A stretch of DNA of 64,000 bases from Timema cristinae (Eukaryota; Arthropoda; Insecta; Phasmatodea; Timematidae): NCBI GenBank assembly GCA_039000515.1, contig JBCFYV010011164.1, positions 48,046,704 through 48,110,703 of the forward strand. Direction: 5' to 3'. A program made the translations under genes and the position numbers. Each line of letters opens with the position of its first letter. Position 1 is the stretch's first letter. Positions 36,435-49,275 of the stretch are shown in pieces. The notes beneath the pieces were generated by a model, which worked only from the letters and a program-made list of their open reading frames with translations, was not told the DNA's origin and did not search any database.

Positions 36435-37487
36435 AAATAAACGCTTATTTCCATCCCCATACACAAGACAAAAGTTATTGTTCAAGGTATTGTGGACACA
36501 AAATTGTGCCATGTGAAAACACGATATTATGCAAGAGTTGCCATGCACAGTTTATTGAATACAATATCTTGTACTGTGTAGGGAGTAAAAAACTTTCTTT
36601 ACTCACCATTTTTAATGTACAGCTTTAGATTTGTAAACTTAGTTAGGTATTTTTTTATATGAGTTCTTTTAGTTAGTTATTATATATTTATTAACAGACC
36701 CATACTTGATCAAAACAAATATAAGTTAAAAGTTTAGCTGATGAGCCTCAAACATAAAATGTTTTGACTGTTTAAAAATAAAATGGGGGGGAAAAAAATC
36801 ATTTTTTCATGTATATTCATTTGTCTTTAGGAATGATCAGATAAATATTTATAATAAATAGTAAATTCTATTAAAAAGATTTGCTAACCATTAAAAACAA
36901 GGGAAAATTAGCCATTTTATTGTTCAAATCTTCTATGAAATCGTATGTTCTGTGTGAACAGTATACGTGTAAATCTTGTACTATGCAATCAATGTGACCC
37001 AGTTTTATCCAATATCTCTCACAAGAAATTGTGTTGTGTGTATCAGGCCTAGTTCAGGGCATTTTGTTTGCAAATTAATGGCCAGCTGTAGGGCAGCCTT
37101 CAATTAAAAAAAAAAAGTCATATTATCTCTGTAGCATTTGTTTGATCAAGATTGTTCATTTGTTTCCTATTTGTTTTTGTGGATATGTTGATTTAACCTG
37201 TACTAATTAATTTGGTAGCAAAGAATCAAGTTCAGTGAAGTCCTCGTGTGTAATTAGTATTCATGTTCTTTTAGTTGCAATCGTTTGAAGCGTTATGTTA
37301 CACAGGTGAAGCCCCACGTTGTCGAGTCATGTTGAAGAGTGATGTTTACACTCACTTTGGGGAATCCTTTCCAGAATGTTCTTGTTGTCGTGCCCAATAG
37401 TGAAGTGAGGATCTAGGGGATTGTATGATTCTCTTCTTTGGGAGTCCTGGGTTGGAGTTCCTCTGTAAGGTTATGGAACGAGTGTTA

Positions 37488-37765
37488 TTATTATTATTAC
37501 ACCGCGTCTTATTAACTGTTCGGGTTATACGCAATTACGCTAATGTGTAATGGTAGGGTGATTGTGAGATGAAATGAAGGACCTACAGTTTAACGTGGAA
37601 TCCGAACCACGGTGGAGGCCTGGCATTCCCCACATTCACAAGATGTATTGTCAGAGGTGAAGCAAGGGTTTGGTAATCAGATAAACCTGTGCCGGGACCG
37701 AGGATTGAACCCCGGCCACCAGCATAGAAGTCTGACACCTTACCCCTAGACCACCAGGTCACCTA
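37488..37765 (-). mobile_element. SINE-A copy
   Basis: Reverse copy from an ATT tail at 37488 to GGTCACCT at 37765; duplication not clear. Confidence 0.92.
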
Positions 37766-37769
37766 CGTG

Positions 37770-38785
37770 TGGGTAAAGAAGCCTTCTATTTGAGTATATC
37801 TTTCAGAAAAAATCATTCTATTATGTTCTTTATTTATTTTATTGCACCATGCCAAGAGAGGGAGAGAGATTGAGTGGGTTTTCAAAGTGGTCATATTTCA
37901 CAAATGTTTCAATAACGGTGTGGGGACGTTTTAAACAACGGAAAATAGAAGCTGATGTCAAGGTGTCGCCGTAAACAACAAAAAACTAAATACATAATTT
38001 ATCGTCCATGTGTGTGAGGAAATTTCTTAAACACACAAAAAATACCAAATATTTACGTGATATAATTTATAATTTATCTAACCATAATAATATCGAATAT
38101 TTGGTTTATTTGATTGATTAAAGTTCGAGAACCATTAGTGTGCTTACCCCAAGGCCCACGTTGAATAGAAATTGGGGTATTTGAAACCCTTCAATTAAAT
38201 GTGTTTCATAATGTGCTTTCCAGCCTGTATGAGCCATTTTTACCATTTATTTATAAGCTATTGGTAAATGCGATGGATAACTTGTTTGTAAATAGCTTGC
38301 TATCATTTCTTTTATCTACGTGAAATTAATTTCTAAATTAACCTTTATTACCTGACTAATTGGGTCAGCTATTGATTTCTTGAAAATACACATTTATATG
38401 TTTTGGAAATATGCGATCAACTTTTTCTATTCTTAGTTTATTGGTTACCACTGCAGTACATAATTACATATACATGATATGTGTTGTGTAGAATACAAAT
38501 GTTTTCTATCTGTAATTACTACTTCGGAATTATTATTGTGTAATTATTATAGCTATTATTGTTTATATTTTGACATTTTGTTTTGTTTGAATGAATGGAC
38601 ATACTATATTCCTAATTTAATTTTAATGTATTGGTCTTATACGAGCTTTGGTTCGTATGAAACTCTGCTATGAAAAGATTAGTCATCAAAATAATCACAC
38701 GCATTTTTACGACACGGAGATCAATCAAATTATCGTTAAAAATTCCATTACATATCCACAGCTCTGAATACCAATAGAGTACTTA
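37770..38785. other. Unassigned AT-rich stretch
   Basis: No supported gene. Confidence 0.5.
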
Positions 38786-38789
38786 GGAT

Positions 38790-39250
38790 TATTTTAACTT
38801 TCTCGCTATCTTACAGGTATAGAGAGTATTGTGATCGTCAATCAAATCAAACTCGAGACCTGTCTGTACAACAGACAAGAGCCTAAACTATTTTACCGAT
38901 CGAGCTACAGCTTGGTATCTATGGTTTTCATAGGGTTGCCCTGAAGAGTTTATGGAATTGGTTATCTAACCTTAAAATTAAGGATAGTTTACTGAATGGC
39001 AAATAGAGAAAAAATCTATTTTCTCAAAAGCCGAACTAATGATTTTGATTTAATTTAATTTATAAATATGTCTAAATATTCCAAACAAAATTGCTACTTT
39101 AAATATCTTGCAAAAATGAGTTTAAGGGTTCCAGTCTGACGCGTAAATTCTTATTTATCTCCATAAGTAGTTGAGATATGAAAATACTTATCATTGAAAA
39201 TATGTAGGTTTATTTATAATAAAAATCTTTTATTTGAAACATATTTTTAT
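38790..39250 (+). repeat. Additional copy of the outer part of that repeat
   Basis: CTTAAAATTAAGGATAGTTTAC, GAAAAAATCTATTTTCTCAAA and ATACTTATCATTGAAAATAT parallel 39420-39670. Confidence 0.7.
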
Positions 39251-39299
39251 GAAACCAATAATGTTAAAGCTAAACGCAAATCTATATATATATTAAATT

Positions 39300-40230
39300 T
39301 CGAACACTAAAGGTCAAGTATTGCGACCGTAAAAGAAATCTAGCCCGAAATGTTGATGGATGTCGACGTTTCATGACCGCCCGAACCCTAAAATTTGGTT
39401 TTTGTAATGCCATGTGTCTGTTTAACCCTAAAATTAAGAGTAGTTTAATAAAGGGTGAAAAGAGAAAAAAAAATCTCAAAAACAACTGTAACGATTTTGG
39501 TTAAAATTCGTATCAAAGCGATGATTAAGATTATAAATAAAATAGTTATTTTCATTTCCCTATGAAAATGAATTTTACTTTACAGATGCGGAAATTTCCG
39601 TATCTCTGCAACTATTTGAGATACTAAATAACTTATCATTGCAAAATTGTAGTACTATTAAAAAGAAAGAAAAAAATGAAATATATTTTTATAAATCTAA
39701 CAGTTTCTGAATTATTGGCAAATATATTTATACAATTTTGTGAGCTTTATTTGTAAAGAGATACTAATTAAATTTTAACAAAATAGTTCTCTAATGCCAT
39801 AGAGTAAGCAAATAAGTAAGTCTGTCAAAAAGTTTATGTGCCTTTTCCTTTAACCTCTTAAGGGAAATGATTATACAATGATCTACCTCTATTATTTTAA
39901 AATCAATATTTACCAATTTTATTGGTCACAATTTATAAATAAGGAATTTAATAGCAATGCGATAACCATTAGATGTACAATATTTAATAAAATGTCGAAC
40001 ATTTTAACCATAAGTTGAATTTTAATACGAAGTTTTGACCCTTGTAGACCCAATATCAATCTTTTTTATTGTTTCAAATATACAATTGTAATCTTTATTT
40101 TTTTAAATAAAATTATAAAATTTAAAACGGGGAGTAAAAGTAATGTTTTAGGTAAATCTATCGTGATTTGTGTTCGGGTTTGCTTGTGTATATTATTTTG
40201 TTTCACATATATTACGAGTTTTGAGTAAAT
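39300..40230 (+). repeat. Left arm of a large inverted repeat
   Basis: Landmarks TTAAGAGTAGTTTAATAAAGG, AGATACTAAATAACTTATCA, CGAAGTTTTGACCCTTGTAG and TTTCACATATATTACGAG recur inverted, in reverse order, at 44095-45240. Roughly 75-80% identical by eye. No frame of note. Confidence 0.8.
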
Positions 40231-40734
40231 ATTTCCATTTTTAAACAATCGAGCGAGGAAGTCAGTGTGGAGTTCTGTACCCTCTATTTTTGAAAGGGGT
40301 AGTAAATAACGTAGGAAAAAGAAATTGAGGGATAAAGAACCCCAAATAATGGAGACAAGGTGGGTCCAATAGATTAAGTCTAGGTTGAGTCTTAAATTAA
40401 GTTCCAAAGGAGTTTTCATTGATGATAGTCTTATTTTAAAGATATTATATTCTACATATTTATTTTTTCCTAGATACATCTAATAAATTATTTTATCTTG
40501 TGAGCTATAATTTCAAATGAGAACAGAATAAGCTCTACTTCTGGAGATGAGTCTTAATATAGGGATCAAAATGTATTTTTAGTAAAAATACAACTGCATA
40601 ACCAATTTAGAATAGTTTCTAACATTAAAAAAAACTAATTCTCAGTATCTACTACTAATACTACAACTACTACTGTTTATTAAAGGTTTACTATCTATCG
40701 AGAATCTCAAGTTTGGTGAAATCTGGATAAAATA

Positions 40735-40915
40735 TGTCTCGTTTTTGGTCATTATTTCGGAAACGGTTATTTCTAAAAAAAAGTTATTAGGTTTTAATTT
40801 TTCCTAAAAATACAGTTTGTTTAACTCGCTCCTGGCTCCTAAATGCTTTTCATACATCTATAAGTGTGAAAGTTATATGGGGAAATCAGGGGCCAAGAGC
40901 AACTGAAACACGCTG
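40735..40915 (-). mobile_element. End of a mariner-like element, fragment
   Basis: Read on the minus strand from 40915 it starts TA-CAGCGTGTTTCAGTTGCTC, the same style of terminus as at 34659. No transposase frame attached. Confidence 0.45.
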
Positions 40916-42975
40916 TATATTTGTATGTTGAATTTTGTTGAAATTGATGACATTATTCATTATTTAAATATTCTGACCAACATGACTCCTTGTTTGTGCC
41001 AGGGTAAAAGCAGGGCTTGCTACTTCACAGGGCTATTAGTAACAACCGAGAATCACCCATAAAATATTGGGGGGCAAGCTTTATCCATCTGAGTCCAAGC
41101 CAGAGAGGCCGAAATAATGCGTGGTAAATTTGATCATTATTTAAAAAAATTGTTTCTATAAAGAGAGTACTATAATACAAACAATTGTTTTTATTAAATT
41201 AAATTTTATTATCCTTAGCTACAATATAGTGGGTCAAAAGAAGATTAAAACCCAAATATATTGGTATATTATTGGCTGTCTATGCTTGTTCCAAATCTGG
41301 TAAAGTTCCATACATTCGTTTCTCATACCTAAAAATGTTTATACCAGTTAAAGCGACATGTGAACTCTAGCCAATGTAACTTCACAACCTACATTACTTA
41401 TATGGATGGATCAGTAAATAAATATATAGATAGATAGTTCCTTTTTAAACATTTAGAAAATTTTATTGTGATGCCTCCTGTAGATCAGAAGTTAAAAGGT
41501 GATCGAAGGTACATTTAGTATACGTATAGTTATATTTTAGTAACTAGGGTACAGTGGAAAAGGGGGTCAGGGAGTAGTCCAGTTTTTCAAATTAAGCTAG
41601 TGCTGCCATCTCTTAGACAATCACTATACCCTTCTATTGCACTTTAGATTATGGTTAAAATTGCTTACAGCCTGACTTCAAGTGGTCGATGAAAATTGAC
41701 TTTTCATATTGTGATTTTGTCTCATGTAGACAACTGATCCACCCACTAAATTTGTTCTCCGTGGGATGTAAAGCTTAGCCAAATAGAGGCCAATCAATAA
41801 CTAAATAAATTCAGCATTAATATTTAATAACACAAGATTCGTTCCTTACCATTTTGGATATAAGTTAAAACTACAGTTGATACGTTATATAAAATATTTT
41901 TGTCGATATTATAGAATCCGAGTTTGTTTTTACTTTCAGGCCTATTTCTAATTTCTTAGTAAAAAAATACAAAATTCCAGGTTTTACAAAGGGAATTCCC
42001 AATTTTCCATTCAACTTAAGGGGAAGTAGAGAGAAAGTAAACTTTATTTCGCATCAAATTATTAGTGAAATAATGTAATTGTGTTTATATGCTGTTGATA
42101 CACAATCTTTATATTTAAAGAGAGATAGGAGTAGAATTGGCATAGTGTGGGAGGAGAAAGACATGTTAGAATCAGCGCTGAGCTTTTTAATTAGATTTTT
42201 CTACTAAACAAAGGACCATTATTTAAATATTTCAGTTAAATATATAGAGGTCACAAACATTCCAGGAGTTTTGAGTACCCTCCTCCTCCCCCTCAACGAA
42301 GGCCCCACTTTGGTAATAACCATTTGGTCAATAGCACTCGATACTATAACGTAACCAAGTCAATTGTGAAAACTCTCCTGACCTTATTAGTAGATATACT
42401 GTGCATGCCAAGTAATTGCACCTGCCAAGGAAAGGACAAACATCCCTTTAACTTTGACTGAAATGACGTCACGAGTCACCTTAAACTATATATACATTGT
42501 TACGTTTCTAAGTAGAAAAAAAAGTGTTGTGGTTTATGGTTATTATTTGATAACTAGAATAGTACTTGTTGTCTGCGATATGTTTTTATTGAAGTTTAAA
42601 TAAATATAATATATTAATCATTTGTTGATCTACCTTCATACTATATTTGTGGTATTGCGTTTACTTGTGCAAATTAGTTCAAACAATATTTTCATAAAAA
42701 GCAATACTTTGTTATTGATAAAATAAAATTGTACTGCGTGTTATCTATAAGCCCATTAACTGGAGATATTAATGGACGAAGAGAGATATATTAGTAATAG
42801 ATGGATGTATAAAGCTAACAGTAAAACATCATTTGTGGCTGTGCAATTGTAAATAAGGAATCAATTTATGGATTTTGTTGAGATTTATAAATACTACACA
42901 AAGTGTATCCTTTACAAACTATCTTGCAACTTTTTTTTTTTTTACATTTTGTAATAATGAGTTTAGTAACGTTTT

Positions 42976-42983
42976 ATATATAT

Positions 42984-43055
<72 letters not shown>

Positions 43056-43070
43056 ATATATTAATATATA
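42976..43070. repeat. TA microsatellite
   Basis: About 90 bp of almost pure (TA)n. Confidence 0.95.
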
Positions 43071-43243
43071 AAATATTTCAATGAATAATTTTCGTTATCA
43101 GTTAAAATTAAGATAATATTTAATAAGAAAGTGGTAACTACATCCTTAGTGATGTATTTCGTAACTCTAAGTAAAACTAAATTTCATTATTAAGTTTTAA
43201 ATACCATACATATACAGAACTTCACTGAAATTATACATTAAAT

Positions 43244-43524
43244 GGGTGACCTGGTGGTCTAGGGGTAAGGTGTCAGACTTCTATGCTGGCGGCCGGGGTT
43301 CAATCCTCGGTCCCGGCACAGATTTATCTGATTTCCAAACCCTTCCTTCACCTCTGACAAGACATCTTGTGAATGTGGGGAATGCCAGGTCACCACCGTG
43401 GTTCGGATTCCACGTTAAACTGTAGGTCCTTCATTTAATCTCACAATCACCCTACCATTACACATTAGCGTAAGTACGTATAACCCGAACGGGTAGTAAG
43501 ACGCGGTGCTAATAATAATAATAA
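43244..43524 (+). mobile_element. SINE-A copy, full length
   Basis: Flanked by TATACATTAAAT at 43232-43243 and 43525-43536. Confidence 0.95.
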
Positions 43525-43539
43525 TATACATTAAATCAT

Positions 43540-44090
43540 TGATGTTATTCGAGGAAATGGTCCTCGGCCCTTGGCCGTCATCGTTCTACAAGGAAACTGT
43601 CCTCATCTTTCAAAAGAAGTGTTCAGAAAATTGCGCTTGATGGAATATTTCCCTACTTTAACTCTGCACATGAATAAGAACTATGCTTTGGAAATTGAAG
43701 AAATATTTGACTATAAATATCTGTCAGATTGTATCATAATGGTACCGAGTGTTGTATTTTGGTCAATTGGGTTAAATGATATAAGCTTTTAAACATATCT
43801 TACACAATTTAAAATAGTTCTTTGATAACCAAATAACAAAATTTGTTATAATATTTATTTCACATGATAAGAACGAAATAAGTATATTTAAGGAAAGGTG
43901 TCAAATTACATGAGACAGAAATAATATTTTGAATACATAATTGATTTATTATTTTATGCCTTATTTCGACACAAGTAAATATAAGTTATTACCTTTCATT
44001 AAGCAGGAACACAGCAGCGTGTTTTTTCAATACATTTCAAAACATTCTGATATATTTAGGACTAACTAAACTAATGAATAATAAATGATA
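43540..44090. other. Interior of the large inverted repeat, right part
   Basis: A plus-strand frame at 43571-43792 (starts MAVIVLQGNCPHLSKEVFRK) looks protein-like but is not recognised. Confidence 0.35.
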
Positions 44091-44094
44091 TGGA

Positions 44095-44521
44095 ACTGCG
44101 AACGGACTCTCTCACTCCAATGTTTACAAATGAAGATATTGACTCAACACTCGTAATATATGTGAAACGAAATAATATACACTAGTAAACCCGAGCAAAA
44201 ATTGCGTTATAATTAGGTAAAACATTTTTGACTCCCGGTTTTAAATTTAATTATTTTATTTTTAAAGAATTCAAGTATTCTTTAGTATATTTGTACCAAT
44301 AAAAATCTATATTGGATCCACAAGGGTCAAAACTTCGTATTAAAATTTAAATTTCCGGTTAAAATTTTAGAAATTTTACTAAGGGTTTAAAATCTTCGAA
44401 TCATCGCATTATTAATAAATTCTTCATTTATATATTTAAACCAATGAAAAAGATAAATATTGACTAGTGAGTCTAAAATGATAGAGATAGATCATTGCTG
44501 TACAAACATTTCTTCTAAGCA

Positions 44522-44576
<55 letters not shown>

Positions 44577-45240
44577 TATTATTATTATTATTATTATTAT
44601 TACTAGCACCACATCTTACTACCCATTTGGGCTATAAGCACAATCCTAAAAATTTTAAAGAAAAAAGAACATCAACTTTTTGAGACACTTACTTACTTAG
44701 TAACTTTTATGGTATTAAAGAATTATTATTTTAAAACATAAGTAGTATTTCTGTACAACTAAAGCTCACCAAATTGTATTATTTTATTTGCCAATATCTC
44801 AGAAACTATTGTTTTATAAATATATATTTCAAATAAAAGTTTTTTTTAATTTTAACAGTACTACAATTTTCAATGATTAGTTATTTAGTATCCCAAATAG
44901 TTGTGGAGATATAAAAATTCTCGCTTCTGTAAAGTACCCAAAAGTAATTTTCATGGGAAAGTGAAAATGGTTATTTATTTACAATATAAAATCTAAATCA
45001 ACACATAGTTACGAATTTTAATCAAAATCATTAAAACCAATTTTGAGAAAATCGATTTCTTTTTTTCTCTTTTCGCCCTTTATTAAACTACTCTTAATTT
45101 TAGGGTTAAGCAGACACAGCATTGCATAAACCACTTTTTAGGATTCGGGGGTTCATGAAACGTCGAAATTCATCAAAATCTCGAGTAAGATTTTTTTTTA
45201 CAGATCAAAATTCGTTCTCTAACAGTAAGGTAGCGAGAAA
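44095..45240 (-). repeat. Right arm of the large inverted repeat
   Basis: Partner of 39300-40230; longer because of the ATT/SINE-tail insertion at 44523-44642. Confidence 0.8.
44523..44642 (-). mobile_element. SINE tail stub with expanded ATT microsatellite
   Basis: 84 bp of (ATT)n joined to AGCACCACATCTTACTACCC, the reverse of the shared SINE tail; nothing of the SINE body remains. Confidence 0.8.
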
Positions 45241-45249
45241 GTAAAAATT

Positions 45250-45879
45250 GATATAACATGTTTTCACATAAACTAAATGATATACATAAAAATAAAATAA
45301 ACATTACTGAGAGAAGGACTATATATGGTTTAAAACAATCAAAACTAAAGTTGAATTTAATGTTTTACAAAGGATAACTTTAGGTATTAATATGAAATGA
45401 TAAATTGACGATTCAGATTATTTTAGTGAAAGACAACACATTTAAGTAGTGCAGATAGGAAACCGGACATATTATATGGAAATGAATTTCTAAACTTGAC
45501 CAATAATATTTTCAAATTATTGATTTTGTGTGAACAAAGTTGTTTGACTTTCCTTGTACCAAAGGCGAATATTGTTCCTCTATATATGAATGTTATTCTA
45601 CCTTTCACTAAGAATACTTGGACGCTGGTTTTCTGCAATTTACCAATAATTTCATTATTAATGAAAATGTTTAGAATAAACACATTATTTTAAACGGAAA
45701 TATTGTTGGAAACTGTTTGAATCTTCGTGAGTGGTGCCATAATATTTACATCAATTACATTGACCTAAATATTATTTATCATGTGCTGTTTGTTACTTAG
45801 CTTGTTATTGATGAACTCTTGCCAGCGAAGTTTGAGCAGTTATTTGACCGCACCCCATTATATATTATTATTATTATTA

Positions 45880-45926
<47 letters not shown>

Positions 45927-46765
45927 TGATACATTTAATAAGTTGAATGATTCAGGAATGTTAATATTATTACCACAGATTGATGTCTTAGAGTGTTTAA
46001 CTAATGTTCTCTTTGATAATGAAGCTCAAAGTGACATTGTTTCAAAAGTTTTATTGGAAAGAGTATTTATGACTACTAATATGAAAGAAGTGATGAACAG
46101 TGTAGCCTATAAAAGAGAGACTGCTTTTGTTGATACTTAATTTATTATCCAGTTATACATCAAACCAAATCACTACAATGAAGATGGCTATCTTCTAATG
46201 CACGATCGTGAAAGAGTGTCCTTACGTAATGCGGCCCGTTGCACATTTCCCAGATATTTCACATTATAAAGAAAGGGTCGGTTTGAAATTGGACTACCAA
46301 CAAAGTGGGCTACGATGATGAATATGAAATAACAAGTTTAGCTCGTAATAGAGTTAAGACAGTACCATTTAAACCACTACCTTCAACCATATTCAAACTT
46401 CCTTTTACATCCTTAAGCATCGAAATAAAATAAAAGTGTTTTTGGTTGTTTAGAATATATTTTCATAGTTACATTTAGTTTTTACTTTTTAAAATTATAT
46501 TTTGATATTTAACATGAAAGAAAATTAATGAGAAATGTTTGAGAATCCTTGAAGTAGGATGAAGGATACAGGAATAAAAAATATGAATAGTTGTACGATC
46601 AGATACAATAACTCAATATCCATAAGACGAAGGTAAATCGGATGAGAATGGTGGACGTGACGTTAGATGAAGGGACGTGCCTATATAATGTGGCCAGAAA
46701 GTAGATTTATGTTGATACACATCGATACTTGTGCTTTTCTAAGTTTACAAATAATAACAACCCTG
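45250..46765. other. Unassigned; may include the 5' part of the 46.8-kb family
   Basis: 45925-46140 reads as a plausible protein end (NVLFDNEAQSDIVSKVLLER) with no family assigned. 46660-46700 resembles the second half of the 101-bp repeat unit. Confidence 0.4.
45865..45925. repeat. ATT microsatellite
   Basis: (ATT)n within an open frame of 119 residues that I do not treat as coding in this part. Confidence 0.95.
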
Positions 46766-46769
46766 TAAA

Positions 46770-47125
46770 GTTAGCTTTACTTTCACCAACAGCTAATGCA
46801 GCTCAGCACACCTATACCGGGTTTATTATCAAGTGCAAACATGGCTAGGCAATGAGTTGAATCCTGAAGACTGGGGATGGCTAATGAAAAGTAATTTTCT
46901 GGAGCCACAAAAAACATCACAACCTCCTGCTACACATTCCCTTTTGAATATGATTTTATGCAACTGTTCAAAAGGTTGTGGACCAATCAATGTGTGGTTG
47001 TAGAAAAATAGCTTTATACTGCTCATCAATTTGTGATAATTGTCATGGTCAATCCTGCCTCAATGCTACACTAGATGAAGATTCTTTAGATGGATCAAAA
47101 GAAGAACTCAGCGTAGGGAACTTAA
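46770..47125 (+). pseudogene. Cys-rich C-terminus of another arthropod repeat-borne family
   Basis: 46770-47010 translates to TANAAQHTY, YRVYYQVQTWLGNELNPEDW, GWLMKSNFLEP and a Cys block CNCSKGCG. After a +1 slip the frame continues CGCRKIALYCSSICDNCHG with QSCLN. The C-x-C-x4-C ... C-G-C-R-K ... C-x3-C-x2-C-x-G-x2-C pattern belongs to a family found in many copies in arthropod genomes. Upstream frames at 45925-46140 may be its N-terminal part, but I do not recognise them. Function unknown. Confidence 0.6.
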
Positions 47126-47710
47126 TCAAGACAATGAAATTAATCCCATGAATTTCTTAAGAGAAGGTTTATGTTATCAACCTCATAAACAGGTTGACAC
47201 AGATGTACAGGATGAAGGAAAAGAACAAGTACAAGAAAAAAACAAGGAAGAAGAAGCATAATTCATATAATGTGATTAAATCGTGGATTAGACACGTGGG
47301 ATACTACGTTAGAAAAAAACACCCCGTGCCTTGCACTCTACCTCGAGGGTGGTGTGGAAAAGAGTACCGGTAGAACATTATTCGTATAGGCATATAGGTT
47401 TTATCTTAATAAGCCGTAATACGGAAATATGGTAGCACATACAAAAAATAAGTATAAAACCTTTACTGTAGGAAATTTTCTAATATACATAATGAATATA
47501 TACATTTTAGTAAGAGGACCAATATATAAGGTGATATTGACTTAAAACTTATTTTTTACACTTATTATGAGCTGTACAATTTTCCCGTACAATTAATTGA
47601 TGGGAACCTTTGATATATTATTTATAGTTACTAAATGAAAATACATACCAAAATTCAGATAGGTCGGAATTAATCCGTAAGAAAACCCCTAAACTCACCG
47701 GACTATATTG

Positions 47711-48145
47711 GAAGGGATACCAGATGGCAGGAGACCTCTGGGTCGAACAAGCGCCAGATGAAGGAACGTGTCTCTAGGATGGGGCCAGAACATAGATCAA
47801 GGGCATTATTGGAAGGGATACCAGATGGCAGGAGACCACTGGGTCGAACAAGCGCCAGATGAAGGAACGTGTCTCTAGGATGGGGCCAGAACATAGATCA
47901 AGGGCATTATTGGAAGGGATACCAGATGGCAGGAGACCTCTGGGGCGAACAAGCTCCAGATGAAGGAACGTGTCTCTAGGATGGGGCCAGAACATAGATC
48001 AAGGGCATTATTGGAAGGGATACCAGATGGCAGGAGACCTCTGGGTCGAACAAGCGCCAGATGAAGGAACGTGTCTCTAGGATGGGGTCAGAACATAGAT
48101 CAAGGGCATTATTGGAAGGGATACCAGATGGCAGGAGACCTCTAG
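47711..48145 (+). repeat. 101-bp tandem repeat, 4.3 copies
   Basis: Exact period 101: the start GAAGGGATACCAGATGGCAG recurs at 47711, 47812, 47913, 48014 and 48115. Copies differ by a few substitutions. The first bases encode EGIPDGRRPLGRT, a motif common near LINE ORF2 C-termini, so this array too may stem from a LINE. Confidence 0.95.
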
Positions 48146-48639
48146 ACCACACGAAAATCAGATTTTGTGACGAGCCAAGAAAATATCTTAAAGAGCCTTG
48201 AGTGTAAGATAACGTATGGAAGGAGGTGGGTCCTTGATTGTCATTTGCTTGTATGATTTTGATATTTAGTTTGCTATCTAACAGCTTAATACAATATACA
48301 TATTTGTAAACACAAATTTTATTCAAATTGTTTTTCGTAAATTATAGCTATTTCCCAGTTTTATCTAATTATGTATTCTATAAGAGTATGTATTTAAAAT
48401 TACATATGGTTTAACCTTTAATAACACTATTTAATATAATATAAACATTGTTTTGACATCAGGTAAAATTTTAATAGAAATATAAAATAAACATTTTAGT
48501 AAAATAAAATTATTTTTATTCGATCAAAAATTATATATAAACTCTCCCAAATTAAAAAATAATAATTTGAACAGTAAAAGTATGCAGTTAACAAAACTGA
48601 TTATATAAAGCTAATTTTTTTGTGAACGGCACTTTGGCA

Positions 48640-48808
48640 TACTAATTAATATCCATTTGGGGTATCAACATGTTCGTGGAAGGAAAGTTGTAAACCTTTT
48701 AGGTATAATAACATTAATACATCCGGCTGAGATTTGAACCTTCCCGTTAATAGCAAAATGGTTTAGAGTAGGCTGGTAGCTTTATCCGAGTAGCCATCAA
48801 TGTGAGTC
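48640..48808 (-). mobile_element. SINE-B copy, strongly diverged
   Basis: Reverse copy with GGAAGGAAAGTTGTAAACC and CCGGCTGAGATTTGAACC (inverted B box). Confidence 0.55.
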
Positions 48809-48809
48809 T

Positions 48810-48942
48810 AACTTTATTTAGACCTGTAACACGATTGTTCACTACTGGCGCAGATCTTAGGTTTAGAATCACGGCTGAATTCACTGGAGATGGTATTTTT
48901 TTTATCTTTCACCTACACAAATTGCTAATGCAGTTGCACATT
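48810..48942 (+). mobile_element. SINE-B copy split by the second hAT
   Basis: GATCTTAGGTTTAGAATCAC and TTTCACCTACACAAATTGC. The remainder lies after 52489. Confidence 0.5.
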
Positions 48943-49275
48943 ATCTAAACCAGCGTTTCCCAAAAGGTGTTCCGCGGAACCCTGGGGTTCCGTGGAAGGG
49001 TTAAAGGGGTTCCGAGTTCCATCCGAGAATTAACTAAAACGTTTGTAGAAAACAGTCATAACATAACCGCGCCGCACCGTCGCGCCGCTGTAGGTATAAT
49101 AGTATCAAACAACGCGGGTGGAGCGGGGTGGCGGGGGTGCCGTGCCTGTTGAGACAGCGCATGCGCGGACGTTGCGGCCCCGCACGAGTCGAGTCAGTTA
49201 CCGCGACAAGACTGCAAGACAAGACTGCAAGTGTTTACTACGTTAACTTTACTTACGTATTTGGTGTAAAGAGAA

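Larger units (their letters stand above)
35800..37480. other. Unassigned apart from the SINE-B stub and TA hairpin
   Basis: Frames at 35917-36102 and elsewhere lack recognisable motifs. Confidence 0.5.
40235..43230. other. Interior of the large inverted repeat, left part
   Basis: Apart from a mariner-like end (40735-40915) and the TA run there is no recognisable gene. A minus-strand frame of 137 residues at 40479-40066 straddles the arm and is unlike any family I know. Confidence 0.45.

Noticed and set aside
45781..46140. 119-residue frame with a Tyr run as an intact gene
   Set aside because: The first half is an ATT microsatellite; only the last 70 residues look protein-like and they lack an identified family.
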